Shown piece by piece: positions 1-9,904 of a DNA stretch of 34,165 bases (position 1 is its first letter; each line of letters starts with the position of its first letter). Below the pieces are notes generated by a model that ran no database searches, was not told where the DNA came from, and worked only from the letters and a program-made list of their open reading frames with translations. Source of the DNA: Alphaproteobacteria bacterium (GTDB lineage: Bacteria; Pseudomonadota; Alphaproteobacteria; Bin95); NCBI GenBank assembly GCA_022827685.1, contig JAJEIH010000126.1, forward strand, positions 1 to 34,165, written 5' to 3'. A program made the position numbers and the translations under genes.

Positions 1-99
1 TGGGGGCCTGCCGTGTATTTACACCCCGGTTTGCGGCCGCGCGCGGCGGGGGGGCCGATCACCCTCCGCCCCCCCCGCGCCCGCTGCCGAAGCGCCCGC

Positions 100-1092
100 C
101 TAGTTGGCGAGGGCGTTGATCGCCTCGATCAGTTCGACATATTCGGCGCCGCGTTCGGCCGCGAAGGCCTCATGCACCTTGGCGGCCGCCTCGATGAAGG
201 GCTTGGTGTCCGGGGTGGTGAACATCACGCCGGACTCCTTGAGCTTTTGCGTAAACCCTTCGTTGCCGATCCTGATATGCGCGCGCGCCGCCGCCGCCGC
301 GATATCGGCGGCCATGTAGAGCGCCTCCTTCTGTTCGTCGGTCAGCTTGTCCATGAACTTGGCGCTGACGAAGAACGGCGGCGTCAGGGCAAAATGGCCC
401 GTCAGCGCGATATGCTTGGCGACCTCGTGGAACTTCTGGGTGTAAATGCCGTCAAGCGGCAGGTCGCCGCCATCGACGGTTCCGGTCTGCACGGCGGTCA
501 GGGTTTCCGACCAGGCCATCGGCACGGGATCGGAGCCGAACGCTTTGTAGGTGTCCACCATCACGACATTCTTGGGGACCCGGTATTTCAGCGGCCTGAA
601 ATCCTCGATGGAGTTGATCGCCTGCTTCGAGTTGTAGAGGTGCCGGAACGAGACCAAGACGATCTTGACCAGGTGGACGCCCGCTTCTTCCGGCATGGCG
701 CCCCAGATCTTCTGGCCGGCCTCGCCATCGACCACCTTGTAGGCATGTTCGAGGTTCTGCAGCATGTAGGGCAGGACCAGCAGGTCGATCTTGGGATAGA
801 ACGGACCGGCATTGTTCTGCGCGATCAGCGTGGCGTCGAGCGTTCCGAGCTGCAGCTTCTTGAACATGTCCTGCTCGCCGCCCATCTTGAAGCAGCAATG
901 GACCTTGACCCGGACTTCGCCGCCGGTGAGCTTGTTCAGGCGGTCGGCGAAGGTGTTCATGAACGTGCCATAGGGATTCACTTCGGCGGTTGCGTAGCCG
1001 ATGTTCATCAATGTCGCTGCGAGCGATGAGCCCGTCGAAATTGCCGTGACGACAGCCATCATGGCGGCTGCCAGAAGCATTCGCTTGATCAT
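100..1092 (-). CDS. TRAP transporter substrate-binding protein (DctP family)
   Basis: Periplasmic solute-binding protein of a TRAP (tripartite ATP-independent periplasmic) transporter, 330 aa, the usual length for DctP. Residues 1-26 form a signal peptide (basic MIKRM, hydrophobic core, SLA-A cleavage region). The mature part has the family features: the segment following GGEQDMFKKLQLGTLDA (about 71-87), which lines the binding cleft, and the conserved FYPKIDLLVLPYML stretch. Two adjacent cysteines (C66, C67) are unusual at a position normally hydrophobic or polar. The ligand is probably an organic acid but cannot be named. The membrane subunits (DctQ and DctM) would be expected downstream, to the left of the window start, and are not seen. 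The gene is divergent from uvrA. Family call is sure; substrate is unknown. Confidence 0.93.
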   Translation of the reverse strand: MIKRMLLAAAMMAVVTAISTGSSLAATLMNIGYATAEVNPYGTFMNTFADRLNKLTGGEVRVKVHCCFKMGGEQDMFKKLQLGTLDATLIAQNNAGPFYPKIDLLVLPYMLQNLEHAYKVVDGEAGQKIWGAMPEEAGVHLVKIVLVSFRHLYNSKQAINSIEDFRPLKYRVPKNVVMVDTYKAFGSDPVPMAWSETLTAVQTGTVDGGDLPLDGIYTQKFHEVAKHIALTGHFALTPPFFVSAKFMDKLTDEQKEALYMAADIAAAAARAHIRIGNEGFTQKLKESGVMFTTPDTKPFIEAAAKVHEAFAAERGAEYVELIEAINALAN

Positions 1093-1398
1093 CTTTTTCC
1101 TCCCGGTTCCGGAAACGGAGTCCTCTTGGCTACGGCGCAGGGAACGATCTCTCCCCCCATATCCGTGACGCGCCGGCGGCGCCCGACAGGCGCCGCCGGT
1201 TGCTCAGGCCGCCATGTCGGGCAGACCTGACGAGCCGAGTGTCGCACGGCGCCCCGACAGATACCAGCGTCATGCGTCGCGCTCTGCGGACATTCCGTCC
1301 GGCGTCCTGCGCGACGGGGACCGCGCCGCCCGGGCGATGCGGCGCAACCGCGCCCGGGCTTCTATGCCCGGGCGGTTCGGCCTAAAATCGCGGCCATC
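1093..1398. other. Divergent intergenic region with two strong hairpins
   Basis: This 306-bp gap separates the divergent TRAP binding-protein gene and uvrA, so both promoters should lie here. It holds an 11-bp perfect stem (1173-1183 with 1189-1199, loop CGACA) with no T-run on either side, and an 8-bp stem (1352-1359 with 1366-1373, loop TTCTAT) just before uvrA. TAAAAT at 1382-1387 is a possible -10 box but lies only 11 bp before the uvrA start. I see no alphaproteobacterial LexA site (GTTC-N7-GTTC). The reading frames in this gap look like GC-rich noise. Confidence 0.5.
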
Positions 1399-4257
1399 AT
1401 GACAGGCTTGTCCCAGACCCGCCGGATCGTCGTTCGCGGCGCCCGGGAGCACAATCTGAAATCCGTCGATGTCTCGCTGCCGCGCGGCAGCCTTGTGGTC
1501 GTCACGGGGCTCTCCGGCTCGGGCAAGTCGTCGCTCGCCTTCGACACCATCTACGCCGAAGGCCAGCGCCGCTATGTGGAAAGCCTCTCCGCCTATGCGC
1601 GGCAGTTCCTGGAGCTGATGCGCAAGCCCGATGTCGACTCGATAGAGGGCCTCTCGCCGGCCATCTCCATCGAGCAGAAGACCACCTCGCGCAATCCGCG
1701 CTCGACCGTCGCCACCGTCACCGAGATCTACGATTACATGCGCCTGTTGTGGGCGCGGGTCGGCATCCCCTACTCGCCCGCTACGGGACTGCCCATCGAG
1801 AACCAGAGCGTCGCCCAGATGGCGGACCGGATCGAAGCCCTGCCGGAAGGCTCGCGGCTGCTGCTGATGGCGCCGGTCGTCCGGGGCCGCAAGGGCGAAT
1901 ACCGCAAGGAACTCAGGGAATACCAGCGCCGCGGGTTCCAGAGGGTCAAGATCGACGGGGAACTCTACGACATCGAGGACGCGCCGGCGCTCGGGAAGAA
2001 TTTCAAGCACGACATCTCCATCGTCGTGGACCGGATCGCGGTCCGCCCCGGACTCGGCAACCGGCTGGCGGACAGCCTCGAGACGGCGCTCGAGCTCTCC
2101 GACGGGCTGGCCTCGGTCGAGGATGTGCGCACAGGCGAGAGCATCCTGTTCTCCGCCCGCTTCGCCTGCCCCGTCTCGGGCTTCACGATCGAGGAGATCG
2201 AGCCGCGCCTCTTTTCGTTCAACAACCCGGCGGGCGCCTGCCCGGCCTGCGACGGCCTCGGCAGCCGGCGTCATGTCGATGCGGCGCTCGTGGTGCCGGA
2301 CGAGGGGCTGAGCATGCGCCGGGGCGCCGTCGCGCCCTGGAAGAACACCACCGCGAAATACTACCAGCAGACGCTCAGGAGCCTCGCGCGCCATTACGAG
2401 GTGGATGTCGACACGCCCTGGCGCGACCTGCCGGAAGAGGTGCGCCGCGCGGTGCTCTACGGCTCGGGCAGCGAGCCCGTGACCATGGCCTATAACGACG
2501 GCATCCGGAACTACCGCGTGACCAAGCCGTTCGAGGGGGTCGTCAACAATCTGGAGCGCCGCCTCAGGGAGACGGACAGCGCCTGGGTCCGCGAGGAGCT
2601 GTCGAAATATCTCGCGTCCCGGCCCTGCGAGACCTGCGCCGGAAAGCGGCTCCGGCCCGAAGCGCTAGCCGTCAGGATCGACGGGCACGACATTTCCGAT
2701 GTCGCAGCGCTCTCCATCGGCAGGGCGGGACAGTGGTTCGCCGGGCTGGAAGAGGCGCTGACGCCCAAGCAGCTCGAAATCGGCGCCCGCATCCTCCGCG
2801 AAATCAACGACCGGCTGGGATTCCTGAACGATGTCGGGCTCGAATACCTGACCCTGGACCGGTCCTCCGGCACGCTCTCCGGCGGGGAGAGCCAGCGCAT
2901 AAGGCTCGCCTCGCAGATCGGCTCGGGCCTGACCGGCGTGCTGTATGTGCTGGACGAGCCCTCGATCGGCCTCCACCAGCGCGACAATGCCCGCCTGCTG
3001 GGGACCTTGCGGCGCCTGCGCGACCTCGACAACACGGTCATCGTCGTCGAGCACGACGAGGAGGCGATCCGCAGCGCCGACTACCTGGTGGACATGGGCC
3101 CCGGCGCCGGCGTGCATGGCGGCCATGTCGTGGCCGAGGGCCTGCCGGAGGAAGTGGTCGGGCGCGGAGAGGGGCTGACGGCGCAATACCTCACCGGCCG
3201 CAGGCAGATCGCGATTCCCGAGTGGCGGCGGCCGGGCAACGGGCACCAGCTGGTCGTCCGGGGCGCGGGCGGCCACAACCTCCGGCATATCGACGCCGCC
3301 TTCCCGCTCGGCGTGTTCGCCTGCGTCACCGGCGTTTCGGGGGGCGGCAAGTCCACCCTGGTCGTGGAGACGCTCTACAAGGCGCTGGCGCGGTCGATCC
3401 ACGGCGCGCGCGGCGCGGCCGCCCCGCATGAGCGGATCGAGGGCGCCGACTTCATCGACAAGGTGATCGACATCGACCAGTCGCCCATCGGGCGCACACC
3501 GCGCTCGAACCCGGCCACCTATACCGGCGCGTTCACGCCGATACGCGACTGGTTCACCGGGCTGCCGGAAGCGAAGGCGCGCGGCTACAAGCCCGGGCGC
3601 TTCTCCTTCAACGTCAAGGGCGGGCGCTGCGAGACCTGCCAGGGCGACGGCGTCATCAAGATCGAGATGCACTTCCTGCCGGACGTCTATGTCGAATGCG
3701 AGACCTGCAGGGGCCGGCGCTACAACCGCGAGACGCTGGAAGTGCGCTTCCGAGGCAAGTCCATCGCCGATGTGCTGGACCTGACGGTGGAGGAAGGCGT
3801 CGAACTGTTCCGGGCGGTGCCCGCGGTTTACAACAAGCTGGAGACGCTGCGCCGGGTCGGCCTCGGCTACATCAGGATCGGACAGCAGGCGACGACGCTT
3901 TCCGGCGGCGAGGCGCAGCGCGTCAAGCTCGCGAAGGAGCTTTCCCGGCGCTCGACCGGGCGCACGCTCTATATTCTTGACGAGCCGACCACGGGGCTGC
4001 ATTTCGAGGATGTGCGCAAGCTGCTCGAAGTGCTGCACGCGCTCGTGGACGCCGGCAACACGGTGATCGTCATCGAGCACAATCTCGAAGTCATCAAGAC
4101 GGCGGACTGGATCGTCGATCTCGGGCCGGAGGGCGGCGCGGGCGGCGGGCGCATCGTCGCCGCCGGCACGCCGGAAGAGGTGGCGGACGCGCCCGAAAGC
4201 CACACGGCGCGCTATCTGGCGGCCTCTCTGGGCCGGGCGGAGCGGCTGGCGGGGTAG
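1399..4257 (+). CDS. uvrA: Excinuclease ABC subunit UvrA
   Basis: ATP-dependent damage-recognition subunit of nucleotide excision repair; it acts as a dimer that loads UvrB on damaged DNA. Length is 952 aa, normal for UvrA. The first Walker A is GLSGSGKSS (37-45), the first ABC signature is [12 protein letters not shown] and its Walker B ends [11 protein letters not shown]. The second nucleotide-binding domain has [21 protein letters not shown] and [11 protein letters not shown]. The C-terminal zinc module is intact, with CETC and CETC separated by about 20 residues. The first zinc site is degenerate: one pair reads CPVS instead of CPxC, which I recall as common in alphaproteobacteria. The ATG at 1399 fits the conserved N-terminus. 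It ends 3 bp from the convergent pgeF gene with no room for a terminator between them. Confidence 0.99.
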   Translation: MTGLSQTRRIVVRGAREHNLKSVDVSLPRGSLVVVTGLSGSGKSSLAFDTIYAEGQRRYVESLSAYARQFLELMRKPDVDSIEGLSPAISIEQKTTSRNPRSTVATVTEIYDYMRLLWARVGIPYSPATGLPIENQSVAQMADRIEALPEGSRLLLMAPVVRGRKGEYRKELREYQRRGFQRVKIDGELYDIEDAPALGKNFKHDISIVVDRIAVRPGLGNRLADSLETALELSDGLASVEDVRTGESILFSARFACPVSGFTIEEIEPRLFSFNNPAGACPACDGLGSRRHVDAALVVPDEGLSMRRGAVAPWKNTTAKYYQQTLRSLARHYEVDVDTPWRDLPEEVRRAVLYGSGSEPVTMAYNDGIRNYRVTKPFEGVVNNLERRLRETDSAWVREELSKYLASRPCETCAGKRLRPEALAVRIDGHDISDVAALSIGRAGQWFAGLEEALTPKQLEIGARILREINDRLGFLNDVGLEYLTLDRSSGTLSGGESQRIRLASQIGSGLTGVLYVLDEPSIGLHQRDNARLLGTLRRLRDLDNTVIVVEHDEEAIRSADYLVDMGPGAGVHGGHVVAEGLPEEVVGRGEGLTAQYLTGRRQIAIPEWRRPGNGHQLVVRGAGGHNLRHIDAAFPLGVFACVTGVSGGGKSTLVVETLYKALARSIHGARGAAAPHERIEGADFIDKVIDIDQSPIGRTPRSNPATYTGAFTPIRDWFTGLPEAKARGYKPGRFSFNVKGGRCETCQGDGVIKIEMHFLPDVYVECETCRGRRYNRETLEVRFRGKSIADVLDLTVEEGVELFRAVPAVYNKLETLRRVGLGYIRIGQQATTLSGGEAQRVKLAKELSRRSTGRTLYILDEPTTGLHFEDVRKLLEVLHALVDAGNTVIVIEHNLEVIKTADWIVDLGPEGGAGGGRIVAAGTPEEVADAPESHTARYLAASLGRAERLAG

Positions 4258-4260
4258 TGC

Positions 4261-5013
4261 TCAGCGCCGCAGCGCTATCAGCGACAATTGGCGACCGTAG
4301 TCCGTCTCGCCCCGCAGGCAGGCGCGGCGGTAGCTGAAGAAGCGTTCCTCTTCCGCGCAGGTATCGGCCCGAACCGCCGTGACCGTCGCGAGGCCGGCCC
4401 GCTCCAGCCGCACGGCGACATAGCCCGCGAGGTCGAAGCGGAAGTGGCTAGGCCGCTCGGCTACGACAAACCAGCGGCCGTTGTCCGGGTCGGCCGCCTC
4501 GAACGCCGCCCGGAATTCCGGCCCGACCTCGTAGGACGCCTGTCCGATGCAGGGGCCGACGACGGCGACCGTTCGCCCTGCCCGCGCGCCCAGTTCTTCC
4601 ATGCGCTCCAGCACCGTTTCGGCGATGCCGGCGAGCGCGCCGCGCCAGCCGCAATGGGCGGCCCCGACGACGCCTGCGCTCCCGTCCGCGAACAGCACCG
4701 GCGCGCAATCCGCCGTCAATATGCCGAGCGCCAGACCCGGACGGTCCGTCGCCATGCCGTCCGCCCTGAGGCGCTTTGGCGGCTCCGTCAGCGTCACGGC
4801 TTCGGCGCTGTGGATCTGGTAGAGCGTCGCCAGACGGTCCGCGTCCACTGCGGCGAGCGCGCGGCGGCGGTTCTCGCTCACCGCGTCCCGGTCGTCACGG
4901 GAGCCGAAGCCGCAATTGAGGCCGGCATAGATGCCCGTACTGACGCCGCCGCCGCGCTCCAGAAAAGCGTGCGCGACGCCTGCAAGGCCGGACAGCGCGT
5001 CTCCTTTCATCAT
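4261..5013 (-). CDS. pgeF: Peptidoglycan editing factor PgeF (laccase-domain, YfiH/DUF152)
   Basis: Cytoplasmic zinc enzyme of the YfiH/LACC1 fold, 250 aa. In E. coli, PgeF removes wrongly incorporated L-Ser from UDP-MurNAc peptide precursors; older annotations call the family polyphenol oxidase or laccase. The metal and catalytic residues are present: H68 in QIHS, C103 in TADC and H120 in AAHCGWRG, matching the His-Cys-His set of the family. GPCIG and the C-terminal FFSYRR motif are also present. The start at 5013 overlaps the upstream methyltransferase stop as ATGATG/TGA, so translation is probably coupled. It is the third gene of the lgt-midA-pgeF operon, an arrangement common in alphaproteobacteria. 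Family assignment is sure; the exact reaction here is taken from family knowledge. Confidence 0.95.
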   Translation of the reverse strand: MMKGDALSGLAGVAHAFLERGGGVSTGIYAGLNCGFGSRDDRDAVSENRRRALAAVDADRLATLYQIHSAEAVTLTEPPKRLRADGMATDRPGLALGILTADCAPVLFADGSAGVVGAAHCGWRGALAGIAETVLERMEELGARAGRTVAVVGPCIGQASYEVGPEFRAAFEAADPDNGRWFVVAERPSHFRFDLAGYVAVRLERAGLATVTAVRADTCAEEERFFSYRRACLRGETDYGRQLSLIALRR

Positions 5014-6017
5014 CCCCCTTCCCCGTCGAGGAACCCCGCGGGCGCCGGCGCGCCGGCGGGCCCGAAGGCCAGCACCCGGAACAGCCTGCCCATGGCGTCC
5101 CCGCCGGTCAGCCGCGCCAGCGCCTCCTCCTGGCCGCCGAGGCGGGCGGCGCGGGCCTCGATGCCGAGGCGGCGGAGCCACTCGCCCTGCGGCGCCGGGC
5201 CCCAGACCGCCGCGCCCGCTTCGCGGCCTGCGCGCATCAGCGCCGCGAAATCCACATGCGCGCTCATATCCGCTTCGCCGGGCCGGGACAACGGATCGAC
5301 CCGCCCATGCCCGCTCACCGCCTGCACGGTAGGCCGTCCGGGCGGCTCGACATAGCCGTAATCGATGGCGAGGCCGTAGCCCGGACGCGCCGCCAGCACC
5401 GCCGCGATGCCGCCCGCCGCCGGGCAGACTTCGGTCACGTCGCCGTCCCCGCCCGCTCCCGCATGGCGGAGCGCCGGGCCGGCGACGAAGCGCAAGCCGT
5501 CCCCGCCCAGGTCCACCAGGCGTTCGTGCCAGCTTCCGCCGATCCGCACGAACTGGCGGACCGGCAGCGCGTCGAAGAACTCGTTGGCAAGCCAGATGGA
5601 AGGGCCGTCCGGTATCGTGTCCGGGCGGTCGTGCCAGACCGCGTCGAAGCCCTGCGCGCGCTGGAGCGAGCGGAGCGCCGGCGAGGTCTCCACGAGATGC
5701 ACTTCGGGGCGGAACGCCGGCTCCAGCCGGGCGGCGCGCAGCGCATCCGCCATCAGCACGCCGCGCCCGGGCCCGAGCTCGACGAGGCGGAATTCCGCCG
5801 GGCGCTCCATCCGCTCCCACGCATCCACGCACCACAACCCCACGATCTCGCCGAACATCTGGCTGACCTCGGGCGCGGTGATGAAATCCCCGCCGCGCCC
5901 GAACGGGTCTCCGCCGGCATAGTAGGCGGCGTTGTTGAGCGCCATGAACTCGGCGAGCGAAACCGGCCCGTCGCGCTCGATGCGCCGGGCCAGCCTTGCC
6001 GCCAGACCGCCCGTCAC
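5010..6017 (-). CDS. Class I SAM-dependent methyltransferase, MidA/NDUFAF7 family
   Basis: 335-aa protein of the COG1565/MidA family. Its mitochondrial member NDUFAF7 methylates an arginine of a complex I subunit (NDUFS2); the bacterial target is usually unproven. The family N-terminus is clear: ISLAEFMALNNAAYYAGGDPFGRGGDFITAPEV-like sequence from about residue 19 (DGPVSLAEFM, then YYAGGDPFG, then GDFITAPEVSQMFGE). The SAM-binding glycine motif ELGPGRG is at 80-86 and the acidic LVE/HLVETSP segment follows. FDALPVRQF and IDYGY are also family marks. The GTG start at 6017 overlaps the lgt stop (GTGA), which selects it over the much longer open frame upstream, since that frame only overlays lgt. 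The stop overlaps pgeF by 4 bp. Confidence 0.93.
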   Translation of the reverse strand: MTGGLAARLARRIERDGPVSLAEFMALNNAAYYAGGDPFGRGGDFITAPEVSQMFGEIVGLWCVDAWERMERPAEFRLVELGPGRGVLMADALRAARLEPAFRPEVHLVETSPALRSLQRAQGFDAVWHDRPDTIPDGPSIWLANEFFDALPVRQFVRIGGSWHERLVDLGGDGLRFVAGPALRHAGAGGDGDVTEVCPAAGGIAAVLAARPGYGLAIDYGYVEPPGRPTVQAVSGHGRVDPLSRPGEADMSAHVDFAALMRAGREAGAAVWGPAPQGEWLRRLGIEARAARLGGQEEALARLTGGDAMGRLFRVLAFGPAGAPAPAGFLDGEGG

Positions 6018-6805
6018 GGGCGGCGGACCGCGAGCGCAAGGCCGATGGCGATGAGCGGCAGGGAAAGAAGCTGCCCCATCGTCACCGGCCCCAGTACGAA
6101 TCCCAGATGGGCATCCGGTTCCCGGAACAACTCGGCGACGGACCGCGCCAGCCCGTAACCGAGAAAGAAGACGCCCGCCAACAGGCCGGGCCGCGCCCGC
6201 ACCCGCTCCCGCGAGGCCAGCGCCAGCATGACGACCCCCAGCAACAGGCCCTCCAGGGCCGCTTCGTAAAGCTGGCTCGGATGGCGCGGCACCTGCGCCG
6301 GGTCCGAGGGGAACACCATCGCCCAGGAAACGTCCGTTGCCCGGCCGTAGAGCTCCCCGTTCACGAAATTGGCGAGGCGGCCGAGCAACAGCCCGACCGG
6401 GGCGACCGCCGCCACGACATCGCCCACGCGCAGGAACGGCAGGTCGCGGCGGCGCGCGAACAGGAAGGCCGCCAGCGCGACCCCTGCGAGCCCGCCATGG
6501 AACGACATGCCGCCCTGCCAGAGGAACAGCGCCTCCAGCGGGTTCAGGAGATAGTATCCGGGCTTGTAGAACAGCACATAGCCGAGCCGACCTCCGGCCA
6601 CCACGCCCAGCACCATCCAGGCCAGCAGGTCGTCCACCCGTTCGGCGCGCATGAGGTAGGGCGGCAGCACGGCAAGGCGCCGCGCCAGCCGCCAGCCGAT
6701 CACCAGGCCGGCGAGATAGGCAAGCGCATACCAGCGTATGCCCACCGGCCCGAGCTCGATCGCCACCGGGTCGATGACGGGAAACGGGATGACGGGAAGA
6801 ATCAC
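6014..6805 (-). CDS. lgt: Prolipoprotein diacylglyceryl transferase Lgt
   Basis: Inner-membrane enzyme that moves diacylglycerol from phosphatidylglycerol to the lipobox cysteine of prolipoproteins, the first step of lipoprotein maturation. It is 263 aa with seven predicted membrane segments. The Lgt signature is at 142-155 (GRLANFVNGELYGR) and keeps R143, N146 and G154 in the same places as the essential E. coli residues. The SFHGG motif is at 101-105. The N-terminal FPVIDPVAIELGPVGIRWY block is typical. It heads the overlapping lgt-midA-pgeF operon. The promoter would lie in 6806-6914, shared with the divergent ubiK operon; I see no clear consensus boxes there. Confidence 0.98.
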   Translation of the reverse strand: MILPVIPFPVIDPVAIELGPVGIRWYALAYLAGLVIGWRLARRLAVLPPYLMRAERVDDLLAWMVLGVVAGGRLGYVLFYKPGYYLLNPLEALFLWQGGMSFHGGLAGVALAAFLFARRRDLPFLRVGDVVAAVAPVGLLLGRLANFVNGELYGRATDVSWAMVFPSDPAQVPRHPSQLYEAALEGLLLGVVMLALASRERVRARPGLLAGVFFLGYGLARSVAELFREPDAHLGFVLGPVTMGQLLSLPLIAIGLALAVRRP

Positions 6806-6914
6806 GGCCGGCGCGTCGCCGGCCCGGGCCGGCCGGCACGAACTCCCGTGACAAGCATCATTTCATGGCCCATCCTGTCGGCGCGGTCGAGAAGCTATGC
6901 CCGGAGTCGAACCC

Positions 6915-7172
6915 ATGCAAACCGGAAAGCGTGTCCTGGACGATCTGGCCCGCATGGCCTCAGGCGCGGCCGGCGCGGCAGGCGCCGTCCGCGACGAGAT
7001 GGAGTCGATGGTTCGCGACCGGCTGCAGCAATTGCTCGATTCGATGGACCTTGTGCGGCGCGAGGATTTCGAGGCCGTGCAGGAAATGGCGCAGAACGCG
7101 CGCATGGAGCAGGAGCGGCTCGAAGCGCGCGTGGCCGCCCTGGAGGCCCGGCTGGCAGAAACCGGCAAGTGA
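6915..7172 (+). CDS. ubiK: Ubiquinone biosynthesis accessory factor UbiK (BMFP family)
   Basis: Small coiled-coil protein (85 aa from this start) of the BMFP/YqiC family. UbiK binds UbiJ and aids the late steps of aerobic ubiquinone synthesis. The opening MQTGKRVLDDLARMASGAAG is typical, followed by an amphipathic DEMESMVRDRLQQLLDSMDLVRREDFEAVQEMA helix region and a C-terminal coiled coil rich in Arg, Glu and Leu. An in-frame ATG also exists at 6897, but GGAG at 6902-6905 is well placed (9 nt) for the ATG at 6915, and the family starts there. The stop overlaps the next gene by 4 bp (GTGA), making a three-gene unit with a hydrolase and an acyl-CoA synthetase-like enzyme. Confidence 0.92.
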   Translation: MQTGKRVLDDLARMASGAAGAAGAVRDEMESMVRDRLQQLLDSMDLVRREDFEAVQEMAQNARMEQERLEARVAALEARLAETGK

Positions 7173-8197
7173 GCGACATCGTCGTCGAGTATCCCTATGA
7201 CGAGCCGCCGCCGGAGGGCGCGGCGCGCCAGGTGGCCGAGGGAATCTGGTGGGTGCGGATGCCGCTTCCCTTCGTGCTCGACCACATCAACCTCTATCTG
7301 CTGGAAGACGGGGACGGCTGGACCGTCGTCGATTGCGGGCTGAACAAGGACGGCGTGCGCGACCTCTGGGAGACGCTGATCCGCACGCTGCTCGCAGGGC
7401 GCCCGGTCCGTCGCGTGCTGGTCACGCATTTCCACCCGGACCATATGGGCCTGGCCCAATGGCTGCTTGCGCGCTTTCCCGACGCGGAACTCTGGATGAG
7501 CCTCTCGGAATGGCTCTGGTCGCATTTCGCCTTCGATGCGCGCGAACGCAACATGGAGGAGATGCTGCGCTTCTGGCGGCGCAACGGCATGGCCACCACG
7601 ACCGTGGACGCCATGCGCGGGCGCGGCAATTTCTACGCCCAGAACGTGGTCCGCCCGCCCATCGTCTATCGCCGTATCCGGCATGGCGACCGCATCCGCA
7701 TCGGCGAGCGGGAGTGGCAGGCGATCACAGGCTCCGGCCATTCGCCCGAGCATGTCTGCCTCGCCTGCCCGGAGTCGAAGCTGCTGATCTCCGGCGACCA
7801 GGTGCTGCCACGCATCACGACCAATGTCTCGGTGCATTTCGTCGAACCCGACGGCGACCCGCTGCAGCAGTTCCTCGACAGCACCCGCGCCTTCGCCCAC
7901 CTGCCGGACGACACCTTCACGCTCTGCAGCCACGACCGGCCGTTCTACGGCCTGCATGAACGGCTGGCCCAGCTTCGCGACCACCACCAGGTCCGGCTCG
8001 ACGACGGCTGCGAGGCACTGGCCGAACCGCGACACGCCATCGACCTGCTGCCGGTCTTCTTCCACCGCCCGCTCGACCTGCACCAGCAGTCCTTCGCCAT
8101 CGGCGAGGCCATCGCGCACCTCCACAATCTCTGGCGCACGGGCCGCGTCGAGCGCGAGCAGGGCGCCGATGGCGTTTTCCGTTTCGTGCAGGCGTGA
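7169..8197 (+). CDS. MBL-fold metallo-hydrolase
   Basis: 342-aa metallo-beta-lactamase-fold hydrolase. The zinc-binding HFHPDH motif is at 87-92, preceded by the VVDCGL strand, and followed by GSGHSPEHVCL (third metal His), LLISGDQVLPRI (bridging Asp) and LCSHDRPFYG (last His). The C-terminal region after about 270 resembles the extra helical domain found in LACTB2-like and related enzymes. The substrate is unknown; thioesters or glutathione thiolesters are possible, and the neighbouring acyl-CoA synthetase would fit an acyl thioester. The GTG start at 7169 is chosen because it overlaps the ubiK stop (GTGA); the frame is open far upstream but only over other genes. It overlaps the next gene by 4 bp. 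Confidence 0.9.
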   Translation: MSDIVVEYPYDEPPPEGAARQVAEGIWWVRMPLPFVLDHINLYLLEDGDGWTVVDCGLNKDGVRDLWETLIRTLLAGRPVRRVLVTHFHPDHMGLAQWLLARFPDAELWMSLSEWLWSHFAFDARERNMEEMLRFWRRNGMATTTVDAMRGRGNFYAQNVVRPPIVYRRIRHGDRIRIGEREWQAITGSGHSPEHVCLACPESKLLISGDQVLPRITTNVSVHFVEPDGDPLQQFLDSTRAFAHLPDDTFTLCSHDRPFYGLHERLAQLRDHHQVRLDDGCEALAEPRHAIDLLPVFFHRPLDLHQQSFAIGEAIAHLHNLWRTGRVEREQGADGVFRFVQA

Positions 8198-9819
8198 GGG
8201 ACGTGCGGGAGACCCTGTCCGCCCTGCTCGAGCGCGTCGCGGAAGAAGCCGGGGATGCGCCGGCGCTCATCTATGGCGAAGAGATATGGAGCTACGGCGA
8301 ACTGCTGGACCGCTCGCGCCGGGCGGCCTCCGCTTTGGCGGCGCTCGGCGTCGGCCGCGGCGACAAGGTCGCGCTCTGGCTGCCGAACGTGCCGGCCTGG
8401 CTCGTGCTCTATTTCGCGCTCGGGCGCCTCGGCGCGGTCGGGGTTGCGGTCAACACCCGCTTCCGGGCGCTTGAGGTCGCGGACATCCTGGCCCGCTCCG
8501 GCGCGAAGGCGCTCGCCATGTGGCCGGGCTTCAAGGATATCGACTTCGCCGGACTGCTGGCCGAGATCGGCGAAGACGCGCTCGCCGGCCTTGAGCGGGT
8601 GCTGGTCCATGACGAGGGCGAGGCGCCGGTCCCGGAGCGGGTGGCCGGCAAGCCGGTCACGGCGGTCCGGGCGCTGTTCGAGGCCTCGCCCCTGGCCGAC
8701 GACCGGGCCGCGCCGGGCGACCCCTGCAACATCTTCACCACCTCCGGCACCACCTCGAAGCCCAAATTCGTGCTGCATGGCCAGCAGCCCGTGACGCGCC
8801 ATGCCCGCGACTGCGTGTCCGCCTTCGGCTGGGACCGGCCGGGCGCGGTCAGCTACCAGGCGACACCGCTCTGCGGTGTGTTCGGCTTCTCGACCATGAT
8901 GGCGACGCTTGCCGCCGGCGCGCCGAATGTATTGACGCCGCTCTTCACGCCCGGCGCGGCCGCCGATGCGGTGCGCCGCCACCGGGTCACGCATTTCATG
9001 GGCACGGACGACATGTATGCGGGCATGCTGGCGCTCTGCGAGGAGCCGGAGCCCTTCCCGAGCCTCCGCCTCTGCGGCTACGCGCTCTTCAACCCGACGC
9101 TGGAGGATTTCGAGGCGAAGACGCTCGCCCGCGGCGTGCCTCTGATCGGCCTCTACGGCATGAGCGAGGTGGGCGCTCTGATGGCCGTGCAGAAGATCGA
9201 CGCGCCGCTGGAGGACCGCCTTGCCGGCGGCGGCTATCCGGTGGCTCCGGAAGCCGTGGTGCGGGTGCGCAATGTCGAGACCGGCGAACTCTGTCCGCCC
9301 GGCGTCTCCGGCGAGGTCGAGATGCGCTGCCCCAGCCTCTTCCTCCGCTATGAGGGCAACCCGGAGGCAACGGCCGCCGCGATGACCGAAGACGGGTTCC
9401 TGCGCACGGGCGATGCCGGGCGGATGCGCGCCGACGGCAGCTTCGTCTATGAGGCGCGCATGGGCGACACGCTGCGCCTCGCCGGGTTTCTGACAGCCCC
9501 GAGCGAGATCGAGGCGCATATCGAGACGCATCCCTCGGTAGCCGGTTGCCAGGTCGTTGGCGTCGCCGCGCCGCGAGGCCCGCGCGCCTTCGCCTTCGTG
9601 CGCCCGGCAGGCGAGGCCGTTTACGACGAAACCGCCCTCCTCGCCTGGTGCCGCGAGACCATGGCCAACTACAAAGTGCCCGTCCGCGCCGTCCCGATAG
9701 ATGCCTTCCCCGTCACCCACAGCGCCAACGGCACCAAGATCCAGAAAGCGGAACTGCGCCGCATGGCCGAAGCCATGGAAGCGGATGCAACGTCGGCGCA
9801 AGGCGCTGTGGCACTGTGA
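8194..9819 (+). CDS. AMP-binding acyl-CoA synthetase/ligase-like enzyme
   Basis: 541-aa member of the ANL (acyl-CoA synthetase, NRPS adenylation domain, luciferase) superfamily, which activates a carboxylic acid as an acyl-AMP. The P-loop is at about 182-191 (TTSGTTSKPK). The LYGMSEVG motif, GDAGRM hinge region and a C-terminal NGTKIQKAELR with the adenylation lysine are present. The hinge motif reads GDTLRLAGF, departing from the usual D-x-K/I-x-x-G-G/E. The acid is not predictable; medium- or long-chain or aromatic acids are all possible. The GTG start at 8194 overlaps the hydrolase stop (GTGA). No clear terminator follows in 9820-9904, where it meets the convergent higA. Confidence 0.92.
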   Translation: MRDVRETLSALLERVAEEAGDAPALIYGEEIWSYGELLDRSRRAASALAALGVGRGDKVALWLPNVPAWLVLYFALGRLGAVGVAVNTRFRALEVADILARSGAKALAMWPGFKDIDFAGLLAEIGEDALAGLERVLVHDEGEAPVPERVAGKPVTAVRALFEASPLADDRAAPGDPCNIFTTSGTTSKPKFVLHGQQPVTRHARDCVSAFGWDRPGAVSYQATPLCGVFGFSTMMATLAAGAPNVLTPLFTPGAAADAVRRHRVTHFMGTDDMYAGMLALCEEPEPFPSLRLCGYALFNPTLEDFEAKTLARGVPLIGLYGMSEVGALMAVQKIDAPLEDRLAGGGYPVAPEAVVRVRNVETGELCPPGVSGEVEMRCPSLFLRYEGNPEATAAAMTEDGFLRTGDAGRMRADGSFVYEARMGDTLRLAGFLTAPSEIEAHIETHPSVAGCQVVGVAAPRGPRAFAFVRPAGEAVYDETALLAWCRETMANYKVPVRAVPIDAFPVTHSANGTKIQKAELRRMAEAMEADATSAQGAVAL

Positions 9820-9904
9820 ACAACGGGCCGGGAGGTGACAGCCTCGATACGGCCTGAAATTATCCGAATTTCCCTATTGGGGCGCTCGCCGCAAATTCCA
9901 CTTG

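Noticed and set aside
1173-1199. Rho-independent terminator in the gap before uvrA
   Set aside because: The 11-bp stem is strong, but no T-run follows on either strand and no gene reads into it.
1352-1398. LexA (SOS) box upstream of uvrA
   Set aside because: One GTTC is present (1375-1378) but there is no partner GTTC 7 bp away on either side.
2665-4203. Open frame of 512 codons opposite uvrA
   Set aside because: It lies entirely antisense to the conserved uvrA sequence and shows no domain.
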